Below are positions 26,459 through 34,944 of a stretch of DNA of 64,000 nucleotides, in pieces. Both the position numbers and the translations under genes were made by a program. Location: positions 1 through 64,000 of the forward strand of contig CANFWT010000004.1 of NCBI GenBank assembly GCA_947450895.1, read 5' to 3'. This DNA is from Comamonadaceae bacterium. GTDB taxonomy: Bacteria > Pseudomonadota > Gammaproteobacteria > Burkholderiales > Burkholderiaceae_C. Numbering within the stretch: position 1 is the stretch's first letter; each line of letters starts with the position of its first letter. The notes under the pieces were generated by a model that saw only the letters and a program-made list of their open reading frames with translations, had not been told where the DNA came from and ran no database searches.

Positions 26459-27394
26459 TCAAGGCCTAACCGCGACCGTTTTGCGTACAAACCAACGCGC
26501 GCCAAACAGATTGAGCAACAAGCCCGCCATCAGCAAGCCACCACCCACCCAGTGAACCGGTTGCAGCGCCTCACCAAATACCACCCAACCGGTGCTCAAA
26601 CCCACCAGCGGCACCAACAAGCTAAAAGGAGCAACCCGATTGGCCGGATAGCGTGAGAGCATGCGCGCCCATACCCCATAGCCAAAAAGTGTGGCAGCCC
26701 AAGACAAATAGGCCAGTGCCGCCAGCGATTGCCACTGGAAATGCAGCAGCGCCGCAGCCACGGCCTGCGGGCCTTCCAACACCAAAGACAGGGCCAAAAA
26801 GGGCAAAGGCGGCACCAGACTTGCCCACACCACAAAGGCCTGTTGGTCGATAGGTCCCAGGCGCACCAGCGAGCGGCTGACGGTATTGCCAGCAGCCCAC
26901 ATCACCGCGGCGGCCACCGTCAGCGCAAAACCGCCCAGAGGCATGGCCACGCCGTGGGCGCTGCCAATGAGCACTAAACCACCACCGGCCAGCAGCAGCC
27001 CAGCGACCTGGTTGGCCTGCCAGCGCTCCTTGAGCCACAGACCAGCAAACACCATGGTGAAAAAAGCCTGCGACTGCAACACCAAAGAGGCCAAGCCCGA
27101 CGGCATGCCCACATGGATGGCGGTGAACAAAAACGCAAACTGCCCCAGCGCGATCGTCATGCCATACATCAAGTACCAGCGCAGCGGCACTTGGGGCGCC
27201 TTAAAAAACAGCAGGGCCGGAAACGCTGCCAGCATGAAACGCATCGCTCCTAACAGCAGCGGTGGCACACTGACCACGCCCAGCTTGATGACCGCAAAGT
27301 TCATCCCCCACACCAACACCACCAACATCATGAGCGCCAAATCTGCAGGGTCGATGGCGACCGAGGAGCTATGGGCGGAAGAGGACAGGGGCAT
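26459..27394 (-). CDS. EamA family (DMT) transporter
   Basis: A 311-residue protein with ten predicted helices in two EamA repeats, close in pattern to E. coli EamA (YdeD), an exporter of cysteine and O-acetylserine. Marks include LVVLVWGMNFAVIKLG in helix 1 and PLVGLSTGWVVFGEAL in the second repeat. ATG 27394 was preferred over 27430, which extends the protein into sequence without family similarity. Whether amino-acid export is its job here is unknown. Confidence 0.85.
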   Translation of the reverse strand: MPLSSSAHSSSVAIDPADLALMMLVVLVWGMNFAVIKLGVVSVPPLLLGAMRFMLAAFPALLFFKAPQVPLRWYLMYGMTIALGQFAFLFTAIHVGMPSGLASLVLQSQAFFTMVFAGLWLKERWQANQVAGLLLAGGGLVLIGSAHGVAMPLGGFALTVAAAVMWAAGNTVSRSLVRLGPIDQQAFVVWASLVPPLPFLALSLVLEGPQAVAAALLHFQWQSLAALAYLSWAATLFGYGVWARMLSRYPANRVAPFSLLVPLVGLSTGWVVFGEALQPVHWVGGGLLMAGLLLNLFGARWFVRKTVAVRP

Positions 27395-27455
27395 GGATCG
27401 AAACTCATAGCAATTGCACAAGGGGCGCACATCTTATGTGCAAGGCCATACCCGC

Positions 27456-28238
27456 TCAGATCAGTCCACGCCAAGCCTCCACACCCATGTACCCGGCCAC
27501 CAAGAACATCAAGCCGCTGGAAAGATAAGGGGCCTTGTCCGCCCATTGGCCAAAGCCAGCCCAGTGACGCGACGCGTGGCGGACGCTGAGCGCCGCCAAG
27601 GCACCCGAGGCCACCATGGTCAGCGCCAGACCCACGCTAAAACCGAGAACCAACGTGGCACCCAGCGCCACTTCTTTGAGTTGCAAACACAGCAGCAGCA
27701 CGGTGATGGACGCCGGGCAGGGAATCAGTCCTCCAGTCAAGCCAAACACCAATATCTGCCCGGTCGTGGCTTCACGGCCGTTGAACCTGCGGGCTATGTC
27801 GTCCGCATGGGCCTGGGCGTGGCTGTCCAGCGCAGCGGGATGGTCATGGTCATGGTCATGGTCATGGTCATGGTCATGGTCATCATGCCCATGTACCACG
27901 CGCCAGGTGCGCCGCAACATCCACAGCGCTGTGGCCGCAATCAGCGCTGCCGAGACCAGTTGCAAATAGGGCTCGCTGGCAGTAGCGCTCCAGCGCTGGC
28001 CGAAATACAGGCCCCCCATGGCTACGGCCCAGACTACGGCGGTGTGCGACACCGTGGCGGCCAGGCCCAGCATCACCGCCTGCGCCAGCGTGCCGCGCAC
28101 CGTGATGATGAAGGCCGCCATCACCGTCTTGGAATGTCCGGGCTCCAAGCCGTGGAGCGCACCCAGCGCAATGGCGCTGGGGAGAAAAAGCCAGGCACTG
28201 GTGCTGCCCTGTTGCAGCAGTTGGGAAAATTCATTCAT
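27456..28238 (-). CDS. Nickel/cobalt exporter, RcnA (NicO) family
   Basis: A 260-residue inner-membrane metal exporter. The first helix pair contains ALGALHGLEPGHSKTVMAAF, with the HX5H metal motif, and the second half GLTGGLIPCPASITVLLLC. Both are signature RcnA segments. Between them is a cytoplasmic loop with alternating His-Asp residues (a run of about seven HD pairs) that resembles the variable His-rich loop of E. coli RcnA. The gene lies divergent to rpoH with the CIRCE element between them. No rcnR-like repressor gene is next to it. The start is ATG 28238. Confidence 0.87.
   Translation of the reverse strand: MNEFSQLLQQGSTSAWLFLPSAIALGALHGLEPGHSKTVMAAFIITVRGTLAQAVMLGLAATVSHTAVVWAVAMGGLYFGQRWSATASEPYLQLVSAALIAATALWMLRRTWRVVHGHDDHDHDHDHDHDHDHPAALDSHAQAHADDIARRFNGREATTGQILVFGLTGGLIPCPASITVLLLCLQLKEVALGATLVLGFSVGLALTMVASGALAALSVRHASRHWAGFGQWADKAPYLSSGLMFLVAGYMGVEAWRGLI
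27841..27883. repeat. Hexanucleotide tandem repeat (TGGTCA) in the rcnA-like gene
   Basis: Seven consecutive perfect copies of TGGTCA plus one extra base on the plus strand, encoding alternating His and Asp on the minus strand. The repeat length is a multiple of three, so copy-number change would alter loop length without breaking the frame. Confidence 0.95.
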
Positions 28239-28287
28239 CCAGCGACTATAGAGGCTGTGCAAAGCACGGGTAAACCAGTAGAAACTA

Positions 28288-28314
28288 TTAGCACTCAAGT
28301 ACGTTGAGTGCTAA
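28288..28314. promoter_or_regulatory. CIRCE element (HrcA operator) upstream of rpoH
   Basis: TTAGCACTC-N9-GAGTGCTAA, a perfect match to the consensus CIRCE inverted repeat with the standard nine-base spacer. It ends 31 bases before the rpoH ATG and overlaps a possible -10 box TAATAT at 28312-28317. HrcA bound here should repress rpoH until heat shock. It also lies 49 bases upstream of the divergent rcnA-like start. HrcA control of rpoH has been described for beta-proteobacteria. Confidence 0.95.
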
Positions 28315-28345
28315 TATTGCGCCATTGGACACAAGGAGCTCTTCA

Positions 28346-29284
28346 ATGTCTTATGCAATTGGATCGAATACCGCGCTGGCCACGGCCAATCCCTGGTCTT
28401 TGGTACCGCCGCTGGGCAACCTGGACGCTTACATCTCTGCCGCCAACCGCCTTCCCATGCTCACGCTGGAGGAAGAACAGCGCTTTGCCCGCCAGTTCAA
28501 GAACGACAACGACCTCGACGCCGCAGGCAAACTGGTGCTCTCCCACCTGCGCCTGGTAGTCTCGGTGGCACGCCAGTACTTGGGTTACGGTCTGCCCCAC
28601 GGTGATTTGATCCAGGAAGGCAACGTAGGCCTGATGAAGGCCGTGAAACGCTTTGATCCGGACCAGGGCGTGCGCTTGGTGAGCTACGCGCTGCACTGGA
28701 TCAAGGCCGAAATCCACGAATACATCCTGAAAAACTGGCGCATGGTCAAAGTGGCCACCACCAAGGCGCAGCGCAAACTGTTTTTTAACCTGCGCTCTAT
28801 GAAGCAGCGCTTCAAGTCGGACGACGCCGCCGCCGATATGGCCACCCACCGCGACACGCTCAGCCCCGACCAGGTGGATGCGATGGCACTCGAACTCAAG
28901 GTCAAGCCCGAAGAAGTGCTCGAGATGGAAACCCGCCTCTCCGGTGGCGATGTGCTGCTCGACCCCATGGCCTCGGACGATGGCGAAGACGTGTACGGCC
29001 CCATCTCTTATCTGACCGACAGTAGCCACGAGCCGCTGGCCATGATCGAAGCACACCGGCGCGACGTGTTGGCCTCGGACGGTATCAGCACCGCGCTGGA
29101 CGCGCTGGACCCGCGCAGCCGACGTATCGTGGAAGAGCGCTGGCTCAAGGTCAATGACGACAACTCCGGCGGCATGACGCTGCACGACTTGGCCGCCGAA
29201 TACGGGGTGAGCGCCGAGCGCATCCGCCAGATTGAAGTTGCAGCCATGAAAAAAATGAAAACCGCGCTGGCCGATTACGCTTGA
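28346..29284 (+). CDS. rpoH: RNA polymerase sigma-32 factor RpoH
   Basis: Heat-shock sigma factor of 312 residues, the family length. Region 1.2 begins LDAYISAANRLPMLTLEEEQ. Region 2 has LSHLRLVVSVARQYLGYGLPHGDLIQEG and GNVGLMKAVKRFDPDQGVRLVSYALHWIKAEI. The RpoH box follows as QRKLFFNLR. Region 4 has LAAEYGVSAERIRQIE. The start is ATG 28346 with AAGGAG 8-13 bases upstream; the 28304 start would lie inside the CIRCE element. Transcription is probably HrcA/CIRCE controlled. A good terminator follows. Confidence 0.96.
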   Translation: MSYAIGSNTALATANPWSLVPPLGNLDAYISAANRLPMLTLEEEQRFARQFKNDNDLDAAGKLVLSHLRLVVSVARQYLGYGLPHGDLIQEGNVGLMKAVKRFDPDQGVRLVSYALHWIKAEIHEYILKNWRMVKVATTKAQRKLFFNLRSMKQRFKSDDAAADMATHRDTLSPDQVDAMALELKVKPEEVLEMETRLSGGDVLLDPMASDDGEDVYGPISYLTDSSHEPLAMIEAHRRDVLASDGISTALDALDPRSRRIVEERWLKVNDDNSGGMTLHDLAAEYGVSAERIRQIEVAAMKKMKTALADYA

Positions 29285-29311
29285 ATCGGCCCATCTAAGA
29301 CGCCACAACCC

Positions 29312-29342
29312 TGCCGCACGGTACGCCCTGCGGCATTTTTTT
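29312..29342 (+). terminator. Rho-independent terminator of rpoH
   Basis: TGCCGCA (29312-29318) and TGCGGCA (29329-29335) form a 7-base stem around a 10-base loop, followed by seven T residues. It lies 28 bases past the rpoH stop and just before the convergent sco gene ends at 29352. On the minus strand the T run is absent. Confidence 0.85.
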
Positions 29343-29351
29343 GCGTCGAAT

Positions 29352-29969
29352 TCAGCGCATCAGCAGGGCAATGTCAGCAGCCAGCACGGGCGCGCCGCTG
29401 CCGTAGCGAGTAAACAGGCGCAACTGGCCTTGGGTGTCAAAAATATAGCTGCCCGCCGAGTGGTCCATGGTGTAGCTGGTGGCACTGGCGCCAGGCACTT
29501 TTTTGTAATAGATCTTGAAGTCCTTGGCTACGCCTTCGAGTTCCTGGGGCGCAGGGCGCAGGGCCAGAAAGCTGGGGTCAAAATTGGCCATATAGGCCTT
29601 GAGCAGCTCGGGCGTGTCGCGCTCGGGATCCACGGTCACAAACAAGGCTTGCAAGCGTTCACCGTCTTTTCCCAGCAGCTTTTTCACCTCGGCCAGCTCG
29701 GCCAGGGTGGTGGGACACACATCAGGACATTGGGTATAGCCAAAAAATACAACCACCACTTTGCCAGCAAAATCCGTCAGATGGCGCACCTGGCCATTGT
29801 GGTCGGGCAACGCGAAGTTCTTTCCGTAGTCCGCGCCTGTGATATCAATGGAGCTAAACGTAGGCTTTTGCTCGCCACAGCCGGCCAAAAAACCGGTGAC
29901 CATAGTCGCCACCAATAGCGCCGCACCCAAGCGACGGCGGGTCATCGCAGCACCCAAAAAATGGTTCAT
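29352..29969 (-). CDS. SCO1/SenC copper chaperone for cytochrome oxidase
   Basis: A 205-residue membrane-anchored or lipoprotein thioredoxin-fold protein that delivers copper to the CuA centre of oxidase subunit II. The N-terminus has a signal segment ending in a lipobox-like FLAGC. Copper ligands are the CxxxC in [12 protein letters not shown] and the histidine in SYTMDHSAG. The start ATG at 29969 overlaps the ctaB stop by 4 bases. An internal ATG (MTRRRLG, 29945) is an alternative start. Last gene of the oxidase biogenesis run. Confidence 0.9.
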   Translation of the reverse strand: MNHFLGAAMTRRRLGAALLVATMVTGFLAGCGEQKPTFSSIDITGADYGKNFALPDHNGQVRHLTDFAGKVVVVFFGYTQCPDVCPTTLAELAEVKKLLGKDGERLQALFVTVDPERDTPELLKAYMANFDPSFLALRPAPQELEGVAKDFKIYYKKVPGASATSYTMDHSAGSYIFDTQGQLRLFTRYGSGAPVLAADIALLMR

Positions 29970-30877
29970 AGCAGGTAGTGGTCCAGCAACAGCGCGGCAA
30001 ACAGGGCGCTCAGATGAATCAGGGAAAAACGGAAGGTCTCGCGCGCCAGGGCGTCGGAGTAGTTGCGCATCAAGCGCCAGGCGTACAGGCAAAACCACAG
30101 GCTCAAGACCACGGCGGCAGCCAGGTAAATCCACGAGCTCATACCCACCATGAAAGGCAGCAGGCAGGCGGCAAACAGCACCCAGGTGTAGAGCAGAATT
30201 TGCAGCCGGGTGAACTCGCTGCCGTGGGTGACCGGCAGCATCGGCAGGCCGGACTTTCGGTAGTCCTCCACCCGGTACAGGGCCAGCGCCCAGAAATGCG
30301 GCGGAGTCCACAGGAAAATAATCAGGAACAAAATCAGGGCTTCTGGGCCCACGTCACCGGTCATGGCGGCCCAACCCAACACGGGCGGCATGGCGCCTGA
30401 GGCGCCGCCGATCACGATGTTTTGCGGCGTGAGTGGTTTGAGAATGACGGTGTAAATGACCGCGTATCCGACAAAGGTAGCGAAGGTCAGCCACATGGTC
30501 AGGGGATTGACCCAGACATACAAGATGACCGAACCCGCCAGGCCCAGTACCGCAGAGAACCACAGGGTTTGCGTGTTGCTCAATTCGCCGCGTGCCGTTG
30601 GGCGCCAGGAGGTGCGCTTCATTTTCGCGTCGATGCGCTGCTCGACGATGCAGTTAAAAGCCGCCGCTGCCGCTGCCACCAGCCAGATACCCACACATGC
30701 CAATGCGGCCAGACCCACCTGCGCCAGCGACGGCAGTCCCGGCACGGCCAGCACCATACCGATCAGGGCGCAAAACACGATCAGCTGAATGACGCGGGGC
30801 TTGGTCAGCGCGTTGAACTGACGCGCAATCGATAACGGTGCAGCCGCCGGGCTCATGGAGGGGGTAGGTGCGCTCAC
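29966..30877 (-). CDS. ctaB: Protoheme IX farnesyltransferase (heme O synthase)
   Basis: UbiA-type prenyltransferase of about 303 residues with eight to nine helices, converting heme B to heme O for cytochrome oxidase. The two aspartate motifs are [15 protein letters not shown] and [18 protein letters not shown], with TKPRVIQL at the N-terminus. I chose the GTG at 30877, which overlaps the ctaA stop (GTGA), because the longer frame upstream lies inside ctaA. Works with CtaA to make heme A. Confidence 0.93.
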   Translation of the reverse strand: MSAPTPSMSPAAAPLSIARQFNALTKPRVIQLIVFCALIGMVLAVPGLPSLAQVGLAALACVGIWLVAAAAAAFNCIVEQRIDAKMKRTSWRPTARGELSNTQTLWFSAVLGLAGSVILYVWVNPLTMWLTFATFVGYAVIYTVILKPLTPQNIVIGGASGAMPPVLGWAAMTGDVGPEALILFLIIFLWTPPHFWALALYRVEDYRKSGLPMLPVTHGSEFTRLQILLYTWVLFAACLLPFMVGMSSWIYLAAAVVLSLWFCLYAWRLMRNYSDALARETFRFSLIHLSALFAALLLDHYLL

Positions 30878-32058
30878 GTGGTTTGTCTCTCGGAAAAATA
30901 AGGGGACGCCTGAAACGACAACCGGGTTCGGGTACCGGCCAGCAAGCCTGCCAGCACGGCGCCTATCGCACCTGCGCCGCCGGTATGCAACACGGCGGCC
31001 AACAGCGGCCAGTCCAGCACAACGTTGCTCAGGCCAGTAGCGATCTGCAAGCCCAGCAACCAAGTCAGCCAGCGCGCAGGACGCACCAGCGCGGGCTCGC
31101 TGCGCAAACGCCAGACCAGCAACAGCAGCACCACAAAGGTCAGGCCCGCGAGCAGACGGTGGGCAAAATGGATGGCGGTCAGTGCCTGAAAACTCAGCGG
31201 CGTGCCGTCCACGGCCAATCCCAAGGGCCGCCAGAGCGCAAAGCCCTGCGAGAAATCCATCATGGGCCACCAACTGCCCTGGCATTGGGGAAACTCGGCA
31301 CAAGCCAACACGGCGTAATTCGTGCTCACCCAGGCGCCAGAGGCCACCTGCAGCAGCAGCACCAGCAAACCCACCACCATAGCGGCACGCAAAGTAATTG
31401 CCACGGGCACGGGCGAACGCCCGGCTGTGGTGTGCGACTGCCAGACTGCCTGCACCGCCAGCAGCGCCAGCAGCACATACCCACCCATCAAATGCAGGCT
31501 GACGATGGCTGGAAACAACTTCATGGTGACGGTGAACGCGCCAAACGCACCTTGGACGCAGACCCACAAAAGCGTCGCTGTCGCCCACCAAGGCTGGACC
31601 TGCGCGCGCCCTTCCCTAAGGGCCCGCTGGCGCCACACCACCGCCCAGGCGCTGATTGCCAACACCAGAATCAGAAAGCCCACACTGGACGCCAAATAGC
31701 GGTGCACCATCTCAATCCAGGCTTTGCCGTGGGTGACCGGCCCGTCTGGCGCAGCAAGCTGGGCCGATGCAATAGGCGCATGGGCCCCCAAGGGCGAGGC
31801 CTGCCCATAGCAGCCAGGCCAGTCCGGGCAGCCCAGACCGCTGTCGGTCAGCCGCGTGAACGAACCGAAGAGCACCAGATCGAAAGTCAAAAACAGTGTC
31901 ACCAGAGTGAGGGCCCGGATGCGGCCCATCGCTTGGCTACGGCGCTGGCGCCACAGCACCCAGGCCAGGGGCAGAGCCGCCACCGCCATGCCTGCAAACA
32001 GCAAACGCAGCAAAGGGGACCAATCGTACAAAGCGGTGTGCATGGCGTAGTCGGACAA
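30874..32058 (-). CDS. ctaA: Heme A synthase (COX15/CtaA)
   Basis: A 394-residue inner-membrane enzyme that oxidises heme O to heme A. It has eight predicted helices, two four-helix halves, with heme-ligand histidines in [28 protein letters not shown] and AVLHTGGAG. The extracytoplasmic CPDWPGC and CAEFPQC loops hold the cysteine pairs. [20 protein letters not shown] is diagnostic. A second ATG at codon 6 is a possible start. The gene overlaps ctaB by 4 bases and follows the Sco-like gene by 8 bases. Confidence 0.94.
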   Translation of the reverse strand: MSDYAMHTALYDWSPLLRLLFAGMAVAALPLAWVLWRQRRSQAMGRIRALTLVTLFLTFDLVLFGSFTRLTDSGLGCPDWPGCYGQASPLGAHAPIASAQLAAPDGPVTHGKAWIEMVHRYLASSVGFLILVLAISAWAVVWRQRALREGRAQVQPWWATATLLWVCVQGAFGAFTVTMKLFPAIVSLHLMGGYVLLALLAVQAVWQSHTTAGRSPVPVAITLRAAMVVGLLVLLLQVASGAWVSTNYAVLACAEFPQCQGSWWPMMDFSQGFALWRPLGLAVDGTPLSFQALTAIHFAHRLLAGLTFVVLLLLVWRLRSEPALVRPARWLTWLLGLQIATGLSNVVLDWPLLAAVLHTGGAGAIGAVLAGLLAGTRTRLSFQASPYFSERQTT

Positions 32059-32066
32059 AAACGGCC

Positions 32067-32756
32067 TTAGCGACCGGGGTTATCCCAGAAAGCGGAGGCG
32101 CGCAACAGGCGTTCCAGATCGCGCTTGGCCTTGGGAGCCTGCTGCGCGTCAAGCTGTGCAGGAAAACGCATCATCCAGTTGCCCATCGGGTCCACCACGA
32201 ACAAATGGTCGCGCAACTGGGCGCCGCTGGCGGGTTCCAGCCAAGCCTGCAAGTCTTTGCCAGGCAGACGCAACACGGTGGCGGTTTTTAGCGCGGGCAG
32301 AAGTTCGGGCGCGACCGGCGCAGAATCGTCGATCAACCAGACCCAGTCCAGCCGGTCTTTTTCCTTGCCCAACCCTTCACGCAATTGGCGCTGCAGATAC
32401 AGGTAGCGAGCGCAGGAGGCATCGCAGGCGCCGCCCGCGACGCTGACGAGCAGCCATTGGCCCTTGAGCATTCGCAAGTTGATTGGCGTCCCGTCGAGAG
32501 CTATCGCTTGCACATCAGGCAAGGTGCGCTGGGGCGTAATGAGTTCGCCGAAATTGCGCCGCCCTTCGGGCCGCACCAGGTAATACGTGACGTAAGAGGC
32601 AATGACTGGTGCGGCGCAGACCAGCAACACCAAGAGCATTTTCCAACGTCCCACACGCGTTTGCGCCACTGCAGGAGCGGCCAAGTCCTGGGGCTCTGGC
32701 ATGGAATGAACAGTCAGGCCCAAAGGGCGGTCCTCAAATACAGGGGGACGGGGCAT
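32067..32756 (-). CDS. Sco-like thioredoxin-fold membrane protein of the oxidase locus
   Basis: A 229-residue protein with an N-terminal cytoplasmic tail, one transmembrane helix (MLLVLLVCAAPVIASYVTYY) and a periplasmic domain. The domain carries GGACDASCARYLY, a CxxxC motif in the position of the Sco copper site, and LRDHLFVVDPMGNWMMRFP near the end, which places a histidine and the usual strand after it. This supports a diverged Sco/thioredoxin-like role in copper or thiol handling during oxidase assembly. Relatives are widespread between SURF1 and ctaA genes in Burkholderiales and are usually left unnamed. M19 is an alternative start. Confidence 0.72.
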   Translation of the reverse strand: MPRPPVFEDRPLGLTVHSMPEPQDLAAPAVAQTRVGRWKMLLVLLVCAAPVIASYVTYYLVRPEGRRNFGELITPQRTLPDVQAIALDGTPINLRMLKGQWLLVSVAGGACDASCARYLYLQRQLREGLGKEKDRLDWVWLIDDSAPVAPELLPALKTATVLRLPGKDLQAWLEPASGAQLRDHLFVVDPMGNWMMRFPAQLDAQQAPKAKRDLERLLRASAFWDNPGR

Positions 32757-32759
32757 GGA

Positions 32760-33485
32760 TCAGGATTCCTTGATGGGTGCCATCGTGCGGCGAAAAAATT
32801 GAAACCAGAGGTAAAGGCCAACCACCAAGGCGGACATCGCAAACCACTGAAAAGCGTAACCGTAGTGTTTTTCCAGTCCCAGCGCTAGCGCTGGCCACTC
32901 GCGGCGAAGGCCTTCGCTGGGCGACCCAGTTTGCCGAATCGTAAATTCCGCCAACGCCAGGCCGCTTTGCTGGCGAAATTGCGCCAAATCCAGATTTTGC
33001 CGGATAAGTCCGACTTCTGACGCTCCCAGTTCGTATAGCTTGGACGGCGGCGGGGCAATTTGCCCCTCCACACTGACTGCGCCTGATGGGGTCTGGACTT
33101 CAGGCACTGTGGCGCGGGCCTCAAAATTACGGGCTACCCACCCGCGTTGCACCATGACAACCAACCCGCCCGGCTGCAGGCGAAGCGGTGTCAGCACAAA
33201 GAACCCGACCTTGCCATCCATTTGACGGTTGTCCAAATACACCGTGTGCGCGGCGTCCCAGGTGCCAGTGACTTTGACGGGGCGGTAAAGTCCGGAGGAA
33301 AAATTCGGAAGCTGCGCCACGGCGACCGTATCCAGGGGCGTCTGGCTGCTCTGCGCCACCATCGCCGCTTGCAAGGCCTGCTTTTGCGCGGCGCGGCTCA
33401 GCTGCCAAAATCCGAGGTAGACCCCCAGCCCCGAAAATAAAGCCGCCGCCAGCGTGATCAGGAAAAACTTTCGGTTCAAGTTCAA
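32760..33485 (-). CDS. SURF1 family cytochrome oxidase assembly protein
   Basis: About 241 residues with one N-terminal helix (FFLITLAAALFSGLGVYLGFWQL), a large periplasmic domain with PVKVTGTWDAAHTVYLDNRQMDG and VMVQRGWVARN, and a second helix near the C-terminus (AFQWFAMSALVVGLYLWFQF). This is the SURF1 layout. The family helps insert heme A into subunit I. No in-frame ATG precedes the first helix without running into the oppositely oriented small gene, so I take a TTG at 33485 (33479 is equally possible). It stops 3 bases before the next gene starts. Confidence 0.88.
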   Translation of the reverse strand: MNLNRKFFLITLAAALFSGLGVYLGFWQLSRAAQKQALQAAMVAQSSQTPLDTVAVAQLPNFSSGLYRPVKVTGTWDAAHTVYLDNRQMDGKVGFFVLTPLRLQPGGLVVMVQRGWVARNFEARATVPEVQTPSGAVSVEGQIAPPPSKLYELGASEVGLIRQNLDLAQFRQQSGLALAEFTIRQTGSPSEGLRREWPALALGLEKHYGYAFQWFAMSALVVGLYLWFQFFRRTMAPIKES

Positions 33486-33500
33486 AAGATAATCCGGGTT

Positions 33501-33722
33501 ATGACCTACCTCGTAAGCCTCGCATTTTTCGCCATTCTCGCCAGCCTGGCCGTTGCACTGCTCTTCATGCTGCGCGGCGGCAACGGTGGCCCCCTCAAAT
33601 CGCGCCGTATGGCAAGAGCCTTGGCGCTTCGGGTGGGGGTATCGATTTTGCTGTTCGCTGGAATCCTGCTGTCTTGGAAGTTCGGGCTCATCCATCCCAC
33701 AGGAATACCGCAAGGCGCATAA
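33501..33722 (+). CDS. DUF2909 twin-transmembrane small protein
   Basis: A 73-residue protein with two hydrophobic helices joined by a basic loop (LKSRRMARALALR). It is typical of DUF2909, a family commonly found within oxidase loci of beta- and gammaproteobacteria. It is the only plus-strand gene in this block and is divergent from SURF1 with only 15 bases between the starts. Function unknown; a role in oxidase assembly is suggested by location only. Confidence 0.82.
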   Translation: MTYLVSLAFFAILASLAVALLFMLRGGNGGPLKSRRMARALALRVGVSILLFAGILLSWKFGLIHPTGIPQGA

Positions 33723-33752
33723 AGCACACCGCATTCAGCACAACAGTCAAAC

Positions 33753-33780
33753 AAAAAGGCACCCCGTGGTGCCTTTTTTT
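33753..33780. terminator. Bidirectional Rho-independent terminator
   Basis: AAAAAGGCACC-CCGT-GGTGCCTTTTTTT forms a stem of 11 pairs with a 4-base loop, with T runs in both directions. It lies between the convergent DUF2909 gene and ctaE and should end both transcripts. Confidence 0.93.
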
Positions 33781-33795
33781 CCGGCTTGGTGCGCC

Positions 33796-34677
33796 TTACA
33801 GCCAGTACACCAAGATGTACAAACCTAACCAAACTACGTCGACAAAGTGCCAATACCAGGCAGCGCCTTCAAAACCAAAGTGGCGGTCGGCCGAAAAATG
33901 GCCTTTCTGCAAGCGCAGCGTCGTAAACAAGAGCATCAACATGCCTACCAGGACATGGAAACCGTGGAAGCCTGTCAGCATGAAGAAAGTCGATCCGTAC
34001 ACGCCCGAAGTCAGCTTCAAGTTGTACTCGGTATATGCGTGGTAATACTCATACCCTTGAACGAACAAGAAAGTCACACCGAGCAGCACCGTCAACCACA
34101 TAAAGGCAACGGTTTTGCTGCGTTGACCATCAATCAAAGCATGGTGGGCAATCGTCAAGGTCACGCCAGAACTCAGCAGCAAGGCCGTATTGATGGTCGG
34201 CAACCAAAAGGGACCCATCGTAGTAAAAGGCTCAATGATTCCGGCGGGCGACGCAGTTACTCCGGCAGCCAAACTGGGCCACACAGCTTTGAAGCCAGGC
34301 CACAACAGGGCATTGTCCAAGCTACCCAAGGAAGGCACCGAGTGCGACCGGGCCCACCACAAAGCGCTGAAAAACGCACCGAAGAACATGACCTCGGAGA
34401 AAATGAACCAACTCATGCTCCAGCGAAAGGACAGGTCGATCTTGCGCCCGTACTGACCGCTTTCACTCTCCGATATCGCGTCACCAAACCACTGGTAGAG
34501 CACACCCAACCAAAACATCAGGCCGAAGGCCAGGGAATACTTGCCCCAATCGGCACCGTTGACCCACTGGCTGGCGCCCATGATGACGAAAAACAGACCA
34601 ATAGCTGCCATCACCGGGTGGCGTGAGGGGCCTGGGACAAAGTAATACGGTGTTGTTCCGTGTGCGCTTGAACTCAT
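33796..34677 (-). CDS. ctaE: Cytochrome c oxidase subunit III
   Basis: A 293-residue integral membrane subunit with seven helices of the aa3-type oxidase. Diagnostic parts are FSEVMFFGAFFSALWWAR, LLSSGVTLTIAHHALI, FVQGYEYYHAYTEYNL and GFHGFHVLVGMLMLL, with the C-terminus GAAWYWHFVDVVWLGLYILVYWL family pattern. It ends the structural run; the terminator follows within 20 bases. The DUF2970 gene lies 54 bases upstream. Confidence 0.96.
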   Translation of the reverse strand: MSSSAHGTTPYYFVPGPSRHPVMAAIGLFFVIMGASQWVNGADWGKYSLAFGLMFWLGVLYQWFGDAISESESGQYGRKIDLSFRWSMSWFIFSEVMFFGAFFSALWWARSHSVPSLGSLDNALLWPGFKAVWPSLAAGVTASPAGIIEPFTTMGPFWLPTINTALLLSSGVTLTIAHHALIDGQRSKTVAFMWLTVLLGVTFLFVQGYEYYHAYTEYNLKLTSGVYGSTFFMLTGFHGFHVLVGMLMLLFTTLRLQKGHFSADRHFGFEGAAWYWHFVDVVWLGLYILVYWL

Positions 34678-34731
34678 TTCAACTCCATTTTTCCGAATAC
34701 GAATCTAACAAAAGACTGTCCACTCACAGCC

Positions 34732-34944
34732 CTACTTACCAACCACCCAGGTCGCCAGCAAAATCAACCCAAGCACCAGCAACACTACGCCAACCAGTCC
34801 GACAGCAAGCACGTGCATCGGATTGACGCGGGCTAGATCTTCCTGGTAACCCGCGCGGCTGCGAATCCCCAAAAAAGACCACGCCACCAGCTTGATACTG
34901 TGCAACAGAGATGAAGACTTGGCCTTCACAGGTTCCATCGCCAT
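34732..34944 (-). CDS. DUF2970 small membrane protein
   Basis: A 70-residue protein with a soluble N-terminal half (LLHSIKLVAWSFLGIRSRAGYQED) and a single C-terminal helix (GLVGVVLLVLGLILLATWVV). This is the DUF2970 pattern, found between ctaG and ctaE in many betaproteobacteria. Its ATG shares one base with the ctaG stop (TGATG), so it is translationally coupled. A second ATG is at codon 3. Function unknown. Confidence 0.85.
   Translation of the reverse strand: MAMEPVKAKSSSLLHSIKLVAWSFLGIRSRAGYQEDLARVNPMHVLAVGLVGVVLLVLGLILLATWVVGK

Noticed and set aside
29966-31591. An N-terminal extension of ctaB of over 200 codons
   Set aside because: It lies within ctaA in another frame. The GTG at 30877 with GTGA overlap gives the normal family length.
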